Made by a program: the position numbers and the translations under genes. Positions 24,585-33,219 of a DNA stretch of 64,000 nucleotides are shown piece by piece. Numbering within the stretch: position 1 is the stretch's first letter; each line of letters opens with the position of its first letter. Origin of the DNA: JALYYC01 sp963795805. GTDB lineage: Bacteria > Chloroflexota > Dormibacteria > CF-121. The stretch is taken from NCBI GenBank assembly GCA_963795805.1, contig CAWCIV010000001.1, forward strand, positions 310,001 through 374,000. Reading direction: 5' to 3'. The notes under the pieces were generated by a model. That model saw nothing but the letters and a program-made list of their open reading frames with translations, made no database searches and was not told where the DNA came from.

Positions 24585-25209
24585 AATTCGGACGCCAAGC
24601 GCAGACCCGGTTACCCCGCGTCAGTGGGTGCGCCGCGGCGAACTGCTCGAGGCGGCCCGGCGCGTCTTCGAGCGGGACGGCTACCACGCTGCCACGGTGA
24701 GTGCGATCGTGCAGGCAGCGGGCCTCTCGCAGGGGGCGTTCTACCTCTATTTCTCGGACAAGAAAGCCGTCTTCGAGGCCCTCCAGGCCGAGATGGCGAC
24801 CTTGCTCCGGCGCCGCATTTACTGGGCGACGCGTGATGAGCGCGATCCGCGCGCCCGGCTCGAGGCCGGACTGCGTTCGTACTTCGAGTTCTATGCCGAG
24901 TACGGTGAGTGGAACCGCCGCCTGCTGACCGAGGGGCTTGGGATCGATGCGGGCTTTGAGGCTCGCCACGCCGAGCTGAATCAAACGCTGGTGGACGCGT
25001 TCGCCCCGACCTTTGCCGCGCTGGGCGTTCCGGAGCCCGGGCTGGCAGGCTTCACCCTCATCGGGATGGCCTCGCAGCTGGCCTATTCGCAACGGTTCGT
25101 CCCCGCCTTTTTGCCTCTTGCTCCAGATGACCTCGCCCACGCCTGCGCCCGCCTGTTCCTCGACGGCGCGGCCAGGAAGTCAACAAGAAAAGGAGACCCG
25201 CATGCCTGA
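24574..25209 (+). CDS. TetR family regulator of the acyl-CoA operon
   Basis: A TetR/AcrR regulator of about 211 residues. The N-terminal HTH reads LLEAARRVFERDGYHAATVSAIVQAAGLSQGAFYLYFSDKKAVFEAL; the C-terminal helical domain should bind a ligand, probably an acyl-CoA. The frame begins at GTG 24565, only one nt after the -10 box, so GTG 24574 (10 nt after it) is the better start. It overlaps the SCP2 gene by 8 nt and heads a seven-gene operon that it probably represses. Confidence 0.88.
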   Translation: MSVTIRTPSADPVTPRQWVRRGELLEAARRVFERDGYHAATVSAIVQAAGLSQGAFYLYFSDKKAVFEALQAEMATLLRRRIYWATRDERDPRARLEAGLRSYFEFYAEYGEWNRRLLTEGLGIDAGFEARHAELNQTLVDAFAPTFAALGVPEPGLAGFTLIGMASQLAYSQRFVPAFLPLAPDDLAHACARLFLDGAARKSTRKGDPHA

Positions 25210-25516
25210 CGCCAAGGAAGTCTTTACCGAGATCGAGAATCGGATTCGCTCCAAGCCGGAGAAGGCCGCCGGACTGAATGCCACCTACCAGTTCGACCTG
25301 AGCGGCGAAAGCTGGACGTTACAGCTGAACAACGGCGTCCCGACCCTCAGCTCCGGGGCCGCGACCAGCCCCAATACGACCTTGATCGCAACCACCGACG
25401 ATTGGATGAACATCGCGACCGGGAAGCTAAACCCTGTGACCGCCTTCATGCAGCAGAAGCTGAAAGTGAAAGGCGACATGGGTCTGGCAATGAAGCTTCA
25501 GGGATTGCTGCAGTAG
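25202..25516 (+). CDS. SCP2 sterol-binding domain protein
   Basis: A 104-residue single SCP-2 domain: TYQFDLSGESWTLQLNNG, the TLIATTDDWMNIATGKLNPVTAFMQQKLKVKGD core and the C-terminal hydrophobic helix. Such proteins carry lipids or acyl-CoAs. It lies at the head of a beta-oxidation-like operon, so it may deliver acyl-CoA to the enzymes that follow. ATG 25202 has AAAGGAG upstream; the stop TAG shares one base with the next GTG. Confidence 0.85.
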   Translation: MPDAKEVFTEIENRIRSKPEKAAGLNATYQFDLSGESWTLQLNNGVPTLSSGAATSPNTTLIATTDDWMNIATGKLNPVTAFMQQKLKVKGDMGLAMKLQGLLQ

Positions 25517-25917
25517 TGACCGACCAACGACTCGTCGGTCGCACCTACGAAACCCCGCCGTTCGAGGTGACGGAGGATTCGATCCGTGCCTATATGGACG
25601 CCGTGGGCGACCGCGCGTCGGGTGAACCGCTCGAGGCGCCCCCCACCTACGCGATGGTCTACGGCTACGACGCCTACTGGCAGCTCTGGTCCGACCGCGA
25701 GGTCGCCATGGACGTGGCGCATCTGGTGCACGGGGACCAGCGGTTTGTTTTTCACCGGCCGGTCCGCCCTGGCGATCGCATCCGCACCACGGGGAGGCTC
25801 GCGAACGTGACCGTGCGCGGCGATCTCGAGCTGGTGACCTTTGAGGCAAATGCGCGCGATCAGCAGGACCGCCCGGTCTCGGACTCCACCTCGCTCTTCA
25901 TCATCCGGAAGCCATGA
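25516..25917 (+). CDS. MaoC-like N-terminal hot-dog dehydratase domain protein (FAS1-type)
   Basis: A 133-residue hot-dog-fold protein of the N-terminal MaoC (FAS1_DH) type: GRTYETPPFEVTEDSIRAYMDAVGD, VAHLVHGDQRFVFHRPVRPGDRI and the LELVTFEANARDQQD strand. It lacks the catalytic D-x4-H motif, as is usual for the non-catalytic partner in heterodimeric hydratases. GTG 25516 overlaps the preceding stop (TAGTG), and its end overlaps the next MaoC gene, so it probably pairs with that one. Confidence 0.85.
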   Translation: MTDQRLVGRTYETPPFEVTEDSIRAYMDAVGDRASGEPLEAPPTYAMVYGYDAYWQLWSDREVAMDVAHLVHGDQRFVFHRPVRPGDRIRTTGRLANVTVRGDLELVTFEANARDQQDRPVSDSTSLFIIRKP

Positions 25918-26357
25918 CCACGACAACCGCGTCGACGTTTGAGGCGATCGAGGTTGGCCAGGCGCTGCCATCGCTAACCAAGCGCGTGACGGTGGAGCAA
26001 ATCCAGGCCTACGCGGAGGCTTCCGGCGACCGCAACCCAATCCACCTGGACGAGGCCTTCGCCCGCTCGGTCGGCTTGCCCGGGGTGATCGCCCATGGAA
26101 TGCTGACGATGGCATTCGCGAACCAGATGCTTACCGACTGGCTTGGTGGCCGGTCACCCCTGAAGCGACTGGAGGGCCGTTTCGGCGGCATGGTGCAGCC
26201 GGGCGACGACGTCACCTGTACGGGCACCGTGGCAGGCAAGGACGAGACATCAAGGCGCGTCGTGATCAACCTGGTCGTCACCAATCAGCGCCATGAAAAA
26301 GTGTTGACCAAGGGCGTGGCCGAGGCCCAGTTTCCCAAGAACGAGCCTGTCAAATAA
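25914..26357 (+). CDS. MaoC-like dehydratase/enoyl-CoA hydratase (catalytic partner)
   Basis: A 147-residue hot-dog protein with the hydratase-2 motif YAEASGDRNPIHLDEAFA near residue 37 (catalytic Asp and His) followed by GLPGVIAHGMLTMAF. It should hydrate (R)-specific enoyl-CoA. It begins with an ATGA overlap with the preceding FAS1-type MaoC gene. Together they resemble the mycobacterial HadAB or ChsH-type heterodimers; which substrate is used is unknown. Confidence 0.88.
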   Translation: MTTTTASTFEAIEVGQALPSLTKRVTVEQIQAYAEASGDRNPIHLDEAFARSVGLPGVIAHGMLTMAFANQMLTDWLGGRSPLKRLEGRFGGMVQPGDDVTCTGTVAGKDETSRRVVINLVVTNQRHEKVLTKGVAEAQFPKNEPVK

Positions 26358-26369
26358 AGGAGGAACCGA

Positions 26370-27596
26370 ATGCCGCTGGACTTTAACCTGACCCCCGAGC
26401 AAGAGGACATCAAGGCGCTGGCGCACGAGTTTGCGGAGAAGGAAATCCGCCCGGTCGCGGCGCATTACGACGAGACGGAAGACTTTCCCTGGCCGGTCCT
26501 CAAGAAGGCCCATCAGGTCGGCCTCACGCCGGTTGCCGTGATGCCCGAGGAATATGGTGGCGGAGGCCTCGACGTGATCTCGAACATGCTCATCGCCGAG
26601 GAGTTGCACTGGGGATGTGCCGGCATCGCCGTCGCGATCACGGGAACGGGGCTGGCGGCGGCCGCCATCCTCGCCATGGGCAACGAGAAGCAGAAAAAAC
26701 GCTGGATCGGTGACTTCTGCAATGCCTCAGCACCGGTCGTGGGCGCGATGGGCCTGACGGAGCCCAGCGCGGGGTCGGACGCGATGGCGATCGCGACCAC
26801 CGCCAAGAAGGTTGACGGCGGCTACCTGATCAACGGCGCCAAGCAGTTCATCACCAACGGCGGTATCGCGGACATCCACGTCATCTTCGCGAACACCGAC
26901 CCCAGCATCGGCGCGGCCGGGATCGCGGCCTTTGTTGTGGAAAAGGGCAACCCCGGCCTGACGATGGGCCGGAAGGAGAAGAAGCTCGGTGTGCGCGCCT
27001 CTCACACGGCGCAGGTCATCCTGCAGGACTGCCTCGTCCCGACCGAGAACCGCCTGGGTGGCGAACCCGGCGATCCCGACGCGGGTCCCGGCGCGCTCGG
27101 CGCGCTCCTGATGCTGGAGCACTCCCGACCGGCGGTGGCGGCGGGCTCGATCGGCATCGCCCGGGCCGCCTATGAGTTCGCGCTCGACTACGCCATGCAG
27201 CGGGTCGCCTTCGGCAAGCCGATCATCAAGCACGAGGGAATCGGCTTCAAGCTTGCCGAGATGGCGATGAACATCGACGCCGCGCGCCTCCTGACCTGGC
27301 GCGCCGGGTGGATGGCGCAGAACAACATGCTCTTCAAGCGCGCCGAGGGCAGCATGGCCAAAGCCTTCTCCGCCGATATGGGGATGCAGGTCGCCCTGGA
27401 CGCGGTTCAGATCCTTGGCGGCTACGGCTACATCCGCGAATATCCAGTCGAGAAGTGGATGCGGGACGCCAAGATCTACCAGATCTGGGAAGGGACATCG
27501 GAGATCCAGCGTCTCGTCATTGCCCGGGCGATTTCGGGTGACCGCCGGCCGTTGACACGCCAGGACGTCGCCCCCCAGATCCGGAAGGTCAGCTGA
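26370..27596 (+). CDS. acyl-CoA dehydrogenase
   Basis: A 408-residue FAD enzyme with all landmarks: GAMGLTEPSAGSDA near residue 128, YLINGAKQFITNG near 152, EKKLGVRASHTAQVILQDC near 212, RVAFGKPI near 273, and ILGGYGYIREYPVEKWMRDAKIYQIWEGTSEIQR near the end, containing the usual catalytic-Glu region. It forms the alpha,beta double bond of an acyl-CoA. ATG 26370 has an AAAGGAGGA site. The last base of its TGA is the first of the next ATG. Confidence 0.93.
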   Translation: MPLDFNLTPEQEDIKALAHEFAEKEIRPVAAHYDETEDFPWPVLKKAHQVGLTPVAVMPEEYGGGGLDVISNMLIAEELHWGCAGIAVAITGTGLAAAAILAMGNEKQKKRWIGDFCNASAPVVGAMGLTEPSAGSDAMAIATTAKKVDGGYLINGAKQFITNGGIADIHVIFANTDPSIGAAGIAAFVVEKGNPGLTMGRKEKKLGVRASHTAQVILQDCLVPTENRLGGEPGDPDAGPGALGALLMLEHSRPAVAAGSIGIARAAYEFALDYAMQRVAFGKPIIKHEGIGFKLAEMAMNIDAARLLTWRAGWMAQNNMLFKRAEGSMAKAFSADMGMQVALDAVQILGGYGYIREYPVEKWMRDAKIYQIWEGTSEIQRLVIARAISGDRRPLTRQDVAPQIRKVS

Positions 27597-28429
27597 TGAT
27601 CGACCTCAAGGGCAAGGTCGCGCTCGTCACCGGCGGGTCGCGCGGGCTGGGGCGGGCTGATTGCCTGGCGCTGGCGCGGGCGGGGGCCGACGTCGTCGTC
27701 ACCGACATCCTGATCGAGAGCGATCCCGATCTTGAGAAGACCGCCGAGGCCTCCGAGAGTGTGTTTTCGCAGGTAATGGCCTCGCAGAAAGCCGTGTACG
27801 CCGAGAAGACCTCCAACGAGATCCGTGCCATGGGCCGCCGGTCCGTGGCGGTGAAGATGGACGTCACCAATCGCGAGCAGGTCAAGGCCGTGGTCGATCA
27901 GGCCGTCAAAGAATTCGGCAGCCTCGACATCCTGGTCAACAATGCCGGCACGCTGGACCACATGGCGACGGTCGAGAACCAGAACGACGCGCTGTGGGAT
28001 CGCGACCTCAAGGTGAACCTCAGCGGCGCCTACAACTGCTCGAAAGCGGTCTGGCCCCATATGAAGGAACGAAACTGGGGACGAATCATCATGATGTCGT
28101 CGATCGCCGGCAGCCTCGGCGGGTTCGGCCAGGCGAGTTACTCGACGACGAAGGCCGGCTTGCAGGGACTCGCCCGGACGCTTGCCCTGGAGGGCGCGCG
28201 CTACAACATCACCTGCAACGCGATCGTGCCGGGCGTGATCGCGACGGAGGCGTTCAAAATGGGCCGCGCCGATATGAACGAGCGGATGATCAAACGCATC
28301 GCGATGCGGCGCCCGGGGGAGCCGGAGGATATCGCGAATGCGATCACCTTCCTCTGTTCGCCGGTGGCAGGCTACATCACCGGGGTCGCGCTGCCCGTCA
28401 TGGGTGGCATGGACCTCTTCACGTTTTAA
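27596..28429 (+). CDS. short-chain dehydrogenase/reductase (3-hydroxyacyl-CoA type)
   Basis: A 277-residue SDR: TGGSRGLGRAD (NAD-binding, residues 13-23), LVNNAG near 116, catalytic SSI...YSTTK near 165-186, and PGVIATEAF. An insertion of about 25 residues between beta2 and beta3 (EKTAEASESVFSQVMASQKAVYAEKT) is unusual for a classical SDR. In this operon it probably acts as a 3-hydroxyacyl-CoA dehydrogenase or a steroid-type 17-beta-like enzyme. ATG overlaps the previous stop (TGATG). Confidence 0.88.
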   Translation: MIDLKGKVALVTGGSRGLGRADCLALARAGADVVVTDILIESDPDLEKTAEASESVFSQVMASQKAVYAEKTSNEIRAMGRRSVAVKMDVTNREQVKAVVDQAVKEFGSLDILVNNAGTLDHMATVENQNDALWDRDLKVNLSGAYNCSKAVWPHMKERNWGRIIMMSSIAGSLGGFGQASYSTTKAGLQGLARTLALEGARYNITCNAIVPGVIATEAFKMGRADMNERMIKRIAMRRPGEPEDIANAITFLCSPVAGYITGVALPVMGGMDLFTF

Positions 28430-29238
28430 TGGCCGACCTCCTCGACCGTTCGACCAGGGACTTCGTCACGACGATTCGGATGAATCGGCCGCCAGTGAAC
28501 GCGTTGACGGCGGAGCTCCAAGAGCAGCTGGTCCAGCAGCTGAAGGAGCTGGCCGACGACCCGGCGACGCGAGTCGTGGTCCTGACGAGCGCCATCGAGC
28601 GCTATTTCATGGCCGGGGCCGACATCAAGCTGATGGGTGGTGAAGAGGGGTTCGACCGGGAGAATCCGGCGACACTGGAGCGGATCGCGCAGATGTCGCG
28701 GCGCAGCCAGGCGGCCTTTACGGAGATCGAGCACTTTCCTAAGCCGCTGATCGCCGCGATCAAGGGCCACGCGCTGGGCGGGGGATGTGAGCTGGCGCTG
28801 GTGTGTGATTATCGATTGATGATCGACGACGGCCGGTCCACGATCGGCCTGACGGAAACGAGCCTCGGCCTGATCCCTGGCGCGGGGGGCACCCAGCGGC
28901 TCCCGCGGCTCGTGGGCCAGGCCAAAGCCACGGAGATGATCTTCGAGGCCATCAGGCTGAAGGCTCCCGACGCGCTGCGAATCGGCCTGGTCAACGCCGC
29001 GCTGTCCCCGGGCGCCTTCGAGCAGGCCGTCAACGAGCGTGCCCACACGCTGGCCCGGTCGGCGCCGGTGGCGTTGCGGCTGGCCAAGGAAGCGATCATC
29101 GCCGGGATGGAGCGCACCCCGGGTAAGGCTTACGAGGTGGAGGCCGAGAACTTCGGACGCGCCGCCATGACCGAAGACGCGGCGATCGGGATCATGTCCT
29201 TCGTCGGCAAGCAGCAGCCAGAGTTCACTGGCAAATAG
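28429..29238 (+). CDS. enoyl-CoA hydratase/isomerase
   Basis: A 269-residue crotonase: RPPVNALTAEL, YFMAGADIKLM near residue 60 (oxyanion hole), AIKGHALGGGCELALVCDYR near 110 and ETSLGLIPGAGGTQRLPRL near 142 with both usual catalytic Glu positions filled. ATG 28429 overlaps the SDR stop (TAATG). It completes the operon: with SCP2, MaoC pair, acyl-CoA dehydrogenase and SDR it covers the first three beta-oxidation steps, but no thiolase is present. Confidence 0.92.
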   Translation: MADLLDRSTRDFVTTIRMNRPPVNALTAELQEQLVQQLKELADDPATRVVVLTSAIERYFMAGADIKLMGGEEGFDRENPATLERIAQMSRRSQAAFTEIEHFPKPLIAAIKGHALGGGCELALVCDYRLMIDDGRSTIGLTETSLGLIPGAGGTQRLPRLVGQAKATEMIFEAIRLKAPDALRIGLVNAALSPGAFEQAVNERAHTLARSAPVALRLAKEAIIAGMERTPGKAYEVEAENFGRAAMTEDAAIGIMSFVGKQQPEFTGK

Positions 29239-30012
29239 TCAGTCCGCGGGCCGGTACTGTGAGACCCCGGCCCGGATGGCGTCGAGCACCGCCTCGACGC
29301 GCTGCGCGGTTGGGCCGCTGGCGCGAAGGATCAACTCGCGGGTCTCGGTCTGGGGATAGGAACCGAGCAACACGTCGGGATAGTCGCGCTCGAGCGCCTG
29401 CATGACGTCGTGGAAGGCGCTTTCCGGCACCATCCGGTAACGAAGCTCTCGCACGACGTCGCCACGCTCGCCCACCAGGTAGCGGGCCTCGATGGCCTCA
29501 TAGACGGCGCGAAGCTCGGCTGGCACGCCCGGCAGGGCGAAGAGATAGCGGCTCTCGCCCAACTCGAACGCGAGGCCGGGCGCCATTCCCGCGTTGTTGT
29601 GAACCAGGGTCGCGCCCGCCGGGAGCAGCGCCATCTTTCGGTTGCCGGCGTTGAGTTCGGCGGTTCCTCGACGCGCGGCCATGTTGAATACGAACATACG
29701 GTTCTGCATCTGGGCGCCAACGTCCCGGGAGTAGGCGAGGGGGCGATCGAGGGCATGGGCGAGGGCGACATAGGTCCGATCATCCGGCGTCGGCCCGAGC
29801 CCCCCACAAACAAACACTCGGGAGAGATCGTTCTGCGCGACGTGCTGATGAATGGCGCGGACGATGTCGTCATCGACATCGCCGACGGTTGTGATCAACC
29901 GGACGGTGAAGCCGCACCTAAAGAGTCGGGACGACAGCCAGGTGGAGTTCGTGTCGACCGTGAAGCCTCGCAGGATCTCGTTGCCCACGACGATGATGCT
30001 CGAGCGCGGCAC
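29239..30012 (-). CDS. CinA-like molybdopterin-binding domain protein
   Basis: A 257-residue protein with the MoCF/CinA N-terminal domain: IIVVGNEILRGFTVDTNSTWLS at the start, TVGDVDDDIVRAI near 43, and FVCGGLGPTPDDRTYVALA near 66. The C-terminal amidase domain of full CinA is missing, as in the short MoaB/CinA-like group, and GMAPGLAFE/ALPGVPAEL follow as in the COG1058 family. GTG 30012 is separated from the divergent ATG 30022 by only 9 nt. It may act on damaged or atypical nucleotides (family knowledge). Confidence 0.85.
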   Translation of the reverse strand: MPRSSIIVVGNEILRGFTVDTNSTWLSSRLFRCGFTVRLITTVGDVDDDIVRAIHQHVAQNDLSRVFVCGGLGPTPDDRTYVALAHALDRPLAYSRDVGAQMQNRMFVFNMAARRGTAELNAGNRKMALLPAGATLVHNNAGMAPGLAFELGESRYLFALPGVPAELRAVYEAIEARYLVGERGDVVRELRYRMVPESAFHDVMQALERDYPDVLLGSYPQTETRELILRASGPTAQRVEAVLDAIRAGVSQYRPAD

Positions 30013-30021
30013 GGCCCCATA

Positions 30022-30660
30022 ATGACAGGAGTGCCCAGATCCGCTTATGAGACAAGCAAGGGCCTGGAGACGATCACCTGGCGATATCCGCCGGTTGGCC
30101 GCGGGCTGGCCCGCACGCTCCTCGAAGAAGGATCGGCCGAAGGACGGCAGTCCATCGGTCAGCGCTTGCTCGATTCGCTCGACGACGCGGCGGGCCTCCC
30201 CCCCTGCAAGCTTGCGGTGGCAGACCGCCCGCAACGCCACCGGACGCGGGATGGCCGCCTCGCGCTCAAGACCTACGGCTACTACCGGATTGCGTGGGAC
30301 TCCGCGCCGCGACGTGGCTCGATCCGGATCTACAACCTGACGGCCATCCGCCAGCAGGTCCTGGCTCCGAAAGTCTTTCTCGAGACGCTGCTGCACGAAT
30401 GGGTCCACCATTACGACTTCACCGGGCTCGAACTCGATCGCTCGCCGCATACCTCAGGCTTCTACGCGCGCATCAAGGACCTCGCCGAAACGCTGGGGGT
30501 CGGCTACATCACGCCGCCCAAGCGGGAGGCACCACCACTCCGGGCGACGGCCGCAGACGTCGTCACCTCGGGCCAGGACCGGCTCCGGCCGGGTGGGGTG
30601 GCGCCGCCGCAATGGATCCGTGACCAGGTGATGAGCCTCTTTAACCGGACCGGTCACTAG
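30022..30660 (+). CDS. HExxH metallopeptidase-like protein (SprT-like)
   Basis: A 212-residue protein with the zinc motif LHEWVHHYDF near residue 125 inside a helix, preceded by IRIYNLTAIRQQVLAPKVFLETLL. This recalls SprT-like or minimal gluzincin peptidases. There is no signal peptide or membrane helix, so it should act in the cytoplasm. The C-terminal third is Pro/Arg-rich and looks disordered. ATG 30022 is the first Met not overlapping the divergent CinA-like gene. Confidence 0.6.
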   Translation: MTGVPRSAYETSKGLETITWRYPPVGRGLARTLLEEGSAEGRQSIGQRLLDSLDDAAGLPPCKLAVADRPQRHRTRDGRLALKTYGYYRIAWDSAPRRGSIRIYNLTAIRQQVLAPKVFLETLLHEWVHHYDFTGLELDRSPHTSGFYARIKDLAETLGVGYITPPKREAPPLRATAADVVTSGQDRLRPGGVAPPQWIRDQVMSLFNRTGH

Positions 30661-30680
30661 GCAGGCTCAGCCTCGACGGG

Positions 30681-30727
30681 TACAATACGGCGGGCGTTGG
30701 CGCGCCCAATCTCGTAGGGAAGGGAGG
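30681..30727 (+). promoter_or_regulatory. promoter box and ribosome-binding site of the H+-pyrophosphatase gene
   Basis: A TACAAT box at 30681-30686 is followed about 34 nt later by AAGGGAGG (30720-30727), a strong Shine-Dalgarno sequence. The only NTG codon in frame at suitable spacing is CTG 30737. Confidence 0.5.
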
Positions 30728-30736
30728 CACAGCAAC

Positions 30737-32788
30737 CTGCTCGCGGCTGCCATCACGGTTGACGACGCGTCGGCGACGACAGTCCTGGCTCTCGTTAGCA
30801 TCGCCGCGATCCTCGCACTGGCCTACGGCGGCCTCCTGACGAGATGGGTGCTCGCGGCTGACGCGGGTAACGCCACCATGGGGCGGATCGCCAAAGCGAT
30901 CCAGGAAGGCGCCGCCGCCTACCTGAATCGGCAATACACCACGATCGCGATCATCGGGGTTGTGCTGGCGCTGGTCATCACGGTCGTCATCAATCTCGAG
31001 ACCGGGATCCTGTACGTGGTTGGCGCGGGCTGCTCGGCGCTCGCGGGCTATGTCGGCATGAATGTCTCGGTGCGGGCCAACGTCCGAACCGCGCAGGCGG
31101 CCACCGGCGGGCTCGACAGGGCGTTGCAGTTGGCCTTCCGCGGCGGGGCCGTGACCGGCCTCTTCGTGGTCGGCCTCGGACTGCTCGGGGTCGCGCTCTC
31201 CTATTGGGTTTTCCGCAAGCCGGAAGCGCTGGTCGGTCTCGCCTTCGGCGCGAGCCTGATCAGTGTCTTTGCCCGCCTTGGCGGCGGGATCTTCACCAAG
31301 GCCGCCGATGTCGGCGCGGACCTCGTCGGTAAGGTCGAGGCGGGCATTCCGGAGGACGATCCGAGGAACCCGGCGGTGATCGCGGACAACGTTGGGGACA
31401 ACGTTGGCGACTGCGCCGGGATGGCCGCCGACCTCTTCGAGACCTACGCCGTGACCGCCATCGCGGCCATGCTTCTCGGCAGCCTGCTCTTCCCGGGCCA
31501 GATCCGCTTCGTCCTCTTTCCGCTAATCCTCGGCGCGATCTCGATCGTTGCGACGATCGTCGGCACGTTGTTTGTCAGGCTGGGGACGAGCACCTGGATC
31601 ATGGGCGCGCTGTACCGGGGTCTCGGTGTCAGCGCCGGGTTGGCGCTGCTCGGCTTTCTCGCGGTGACCGTCGGCATGAATTTGAACGTCAACCTCTTCT
31701 GGGCGGCCGTGGTCGGCGTCGTCGTCACGCTGGCCATCGTCGGCATCACCGAATTCTTCACGAGCGCGAGCTACGCACCCGTCCGCCTGATCGCCAAGGC
31801 TTCGACCACCGGTCACGCCACCAACATCATTGCGGGGCAGGCGATCGGGATGCTGAGCACCGGCCTGCCGGTGCTGGTGATCGGCGCAGGCATCCTGCTG
31901 TCGTTTTTTCTGAACCAGGACGCGTCGGTCGCGGGCTCCGGCCTCTACGGGGTCGCCGTCGCCGCCATGGCCATGCTCTCGATGACCGGGATCATCGTCG
32001 CCATCGACGCCTACGGCCCGATCACGGATAACGCCGGCGGCATCGCCGAGATGGCGAACCTCCCCGAGTCCGTCCGCAACATCACCGACCCCCTCGACGC
32101 CGTCGGCAATACCACCAAGGCCGTCACCAAGGGGTACGCGATCGGATCCGCCGGCCTCGCGGCATTGGTGCTCTTCTCTTCGTACACGCAGGAGGTGGGG
32201 AAGGGGAAGCACCTGCTCTTCGACCTGACGGATCCCCTGGTCATCGTGGGCCTCTTCTTCGGCGGGATTCTGCCCTTCCTGTTCGGCTCACTCAGCATGC
32301 TGGCGGTCGGCCGCGCGGCCGGTGAGGTCGTCGTCGAGGTCCGACGGCAGTTCCGCGAGATCAAGGGCATCATGGAGGGAACGGCCCAGCCTGAATATGG
32401 CCGGGCGGTCGACCTCGTCACCAAGGCCGCCCAGCGGGAAATGATCCTGCCTGGCCTTATCCCGGTCGCCGCGCCGTTGCTGGTCGGCTTCATCCTGGGG
32501 CCGAAGGCGCTGGGCGGCATGCTGATCGGCGCCATCGTCACCGGCATCTTCCTGGCGATCCAGATGACCTCGGGCGGGGGCGCCTGGGACAACGCCAAAA
32601 AGTACATCGAGGACGGGCATTACGGCGGCAAGGGGACCGAAACCCATGCGGCAGCGGTCACCGGCGACACGGTCGGCGACCCCAACAAGGACACCGCGGG
32701 CCCCGCCATCAATCCCATGATCAAGGTGATCAACATCATCGCCATCCTGATCGCGCCGATGATCGCCACGAATTCGCTGATTCACTGA
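30737..32788 (+). CDS. hppA: membrane-bound H+-translocating pyrophosphatase, apparent CTG start
   Basis: The product has 16 or so membrane helices and the pyrophosphatase motif DVGADLVGKVE with NVGDNVGDCAGMAADLFE. GNTTKAVTKG has Lys where K+-dependent enzymes have Ala, so this is probably the K+-independent H+ pump. It couples PPi hydrolysis to proton export. The first canonical start is GTG 30848, but that would delete the first membrane helix (VLALVSIAAILALAYGGLL), which is encoded in frame upstream. The only NTG ahead of it with a Shine-Dalgarno is CTG 30737, giving 683 residues, the normal family length. Confidence 0.9.
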   Translation: MLAAAITVDDASATTVLALVSIAAILALAYGGLLTRWVLAADAGNATMGRIAKAIQEGAAAYLNRQYTTIAIIGVVLALVITVVINLETGILYVVGAGCSALAGYVGMNVSVRANVRTAQAATGGLDRALQLAFRGGAVTGLFVVGLGLLGVALSYWVFRKPEALVGLAFGASLISVFARLGGGIFTKAADVGADLVGKVEAGIPEDDPRNPAVIADNVGDNVGDCAGMAADLFETYAVTAIAAMLLGSLLFPGQIRFVLFPLILGAISIVATIVGTLFVRLGTSTWIMGALYRGLGVSAGLALLGFLAVTVGMNLNVNLFWAAVVGVVVTLAIVGITEFFTSASYAPVRLIAKASTTGHATNIIAGQAIGMLSTGLPVLVIGAGILLSFFLNQDASVAGSGLYGVAVAAMAMLSMTGIIVAIDAYGPITDNAGGIAEMANLPESVRNITDPLDAVGNTTKAVTKGYAIGSAGLAALVLFSSYTQEVGKGKHLLFDLTDPLVIVGLFFGGILPFLFGSLSMLAVGRAAGEVVVEVRRQFREIKGIMEGTAQPEYGRAVDLVTKAAQREMILPGLIPVAAPLLVGFILGPKALGGMLIGAIVTGIFLAIQMTSGGGAWDNAKKYIEDGHYGGKGTETHAAAVTGDTVGDPNKDTAGPAINPMIKVINIIAILIAPMIATNSLIH

Positions 32789-32824
32789 GTTCCCGTGGCG
32801 CCGTGGCTCAAATAAACTTGAGGC

Positions 32825-33169
32825 ATGGACGAGTACCTGCTCGAGATCAACGCCCTGCGTCGCCGGATTGCCAAGCTGAAGTTTGACCGGGCCTCGCCGG
32901 TCATCATCGACGAGCTCGAAGCCCAAGTCCGGATCCTGAAGGCGATCTACGACTCCACCATCGGCCTGTACGCCGTCGGCCAGGGCGATCCCGGTCTACG
33001 GGATGCCTTCCGGGAGCGGGACCTCGGCGATTGGACGGTCGAGAATGTCTATTACTTCGTCTACGACCAGTCGGTGGCGCTGGAACCGGACGAGGGCCGC
33101 GACCTGGCGACCCTGATCTGGCACCAGGACTTCGCGTCGCTGCTCCGATCGGGAGTCCTGGCCCAATAA
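32825..33169 (+). CDS. hypothetical protein
   Basis: A 114-residue protein, helical at the N-terminus (LLEINALRRRIAKLKFD) with a C-terminal part rich in aromatic residues (DWTVENVYYFVYDQS). ATG 32825 lies 6 nt after TAAACT (32813-32818), so it has its own leaderless promoter. No known domain is recognised. It is convergent with a secreted protein gene and separated from it by a terminator. Confidence 0.6.
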   Translation: MDEYLLEINALRRRIAKLKFDRASPVIIDELEAQVRILKAIYDSTIGLYAVGQGDPGLRDAFRERDLGDWTVENVYYFVYDQSVALEPDEGRDLATLIWHQDFASLLRSGVLAQ

Positions 33170-33172
33170 AAA

Positions 33173-33198
33173 GCGAGGAGCCACGCAGGGCTCCTCGC
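33173..33198 (-). terminator. Rho-independent terminator for the secreted HGKSGQA protein gene
   Basis: GCGAGGAGCC (33173-33182) pairs with GGCTCCTCGC (33189-33198) over 10 bp. Read on the minus strand, the stem is followed by TTTTTATT, so it terminates the minus-strand gene ending at 33220; on the plus strand there is no T-run. Confidence 0.85.
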
Positions 33199-33219
33199 AA
33201 GAAACGTCAATCTGTCCGT

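Noticed and set aside
30848..30850. GTG 30848 as start of the H+-pyrophosphatase
   Set aside because: It removes the first transmembrane helix and lacks a ribosome-binding site; sequence homology continues upstream.
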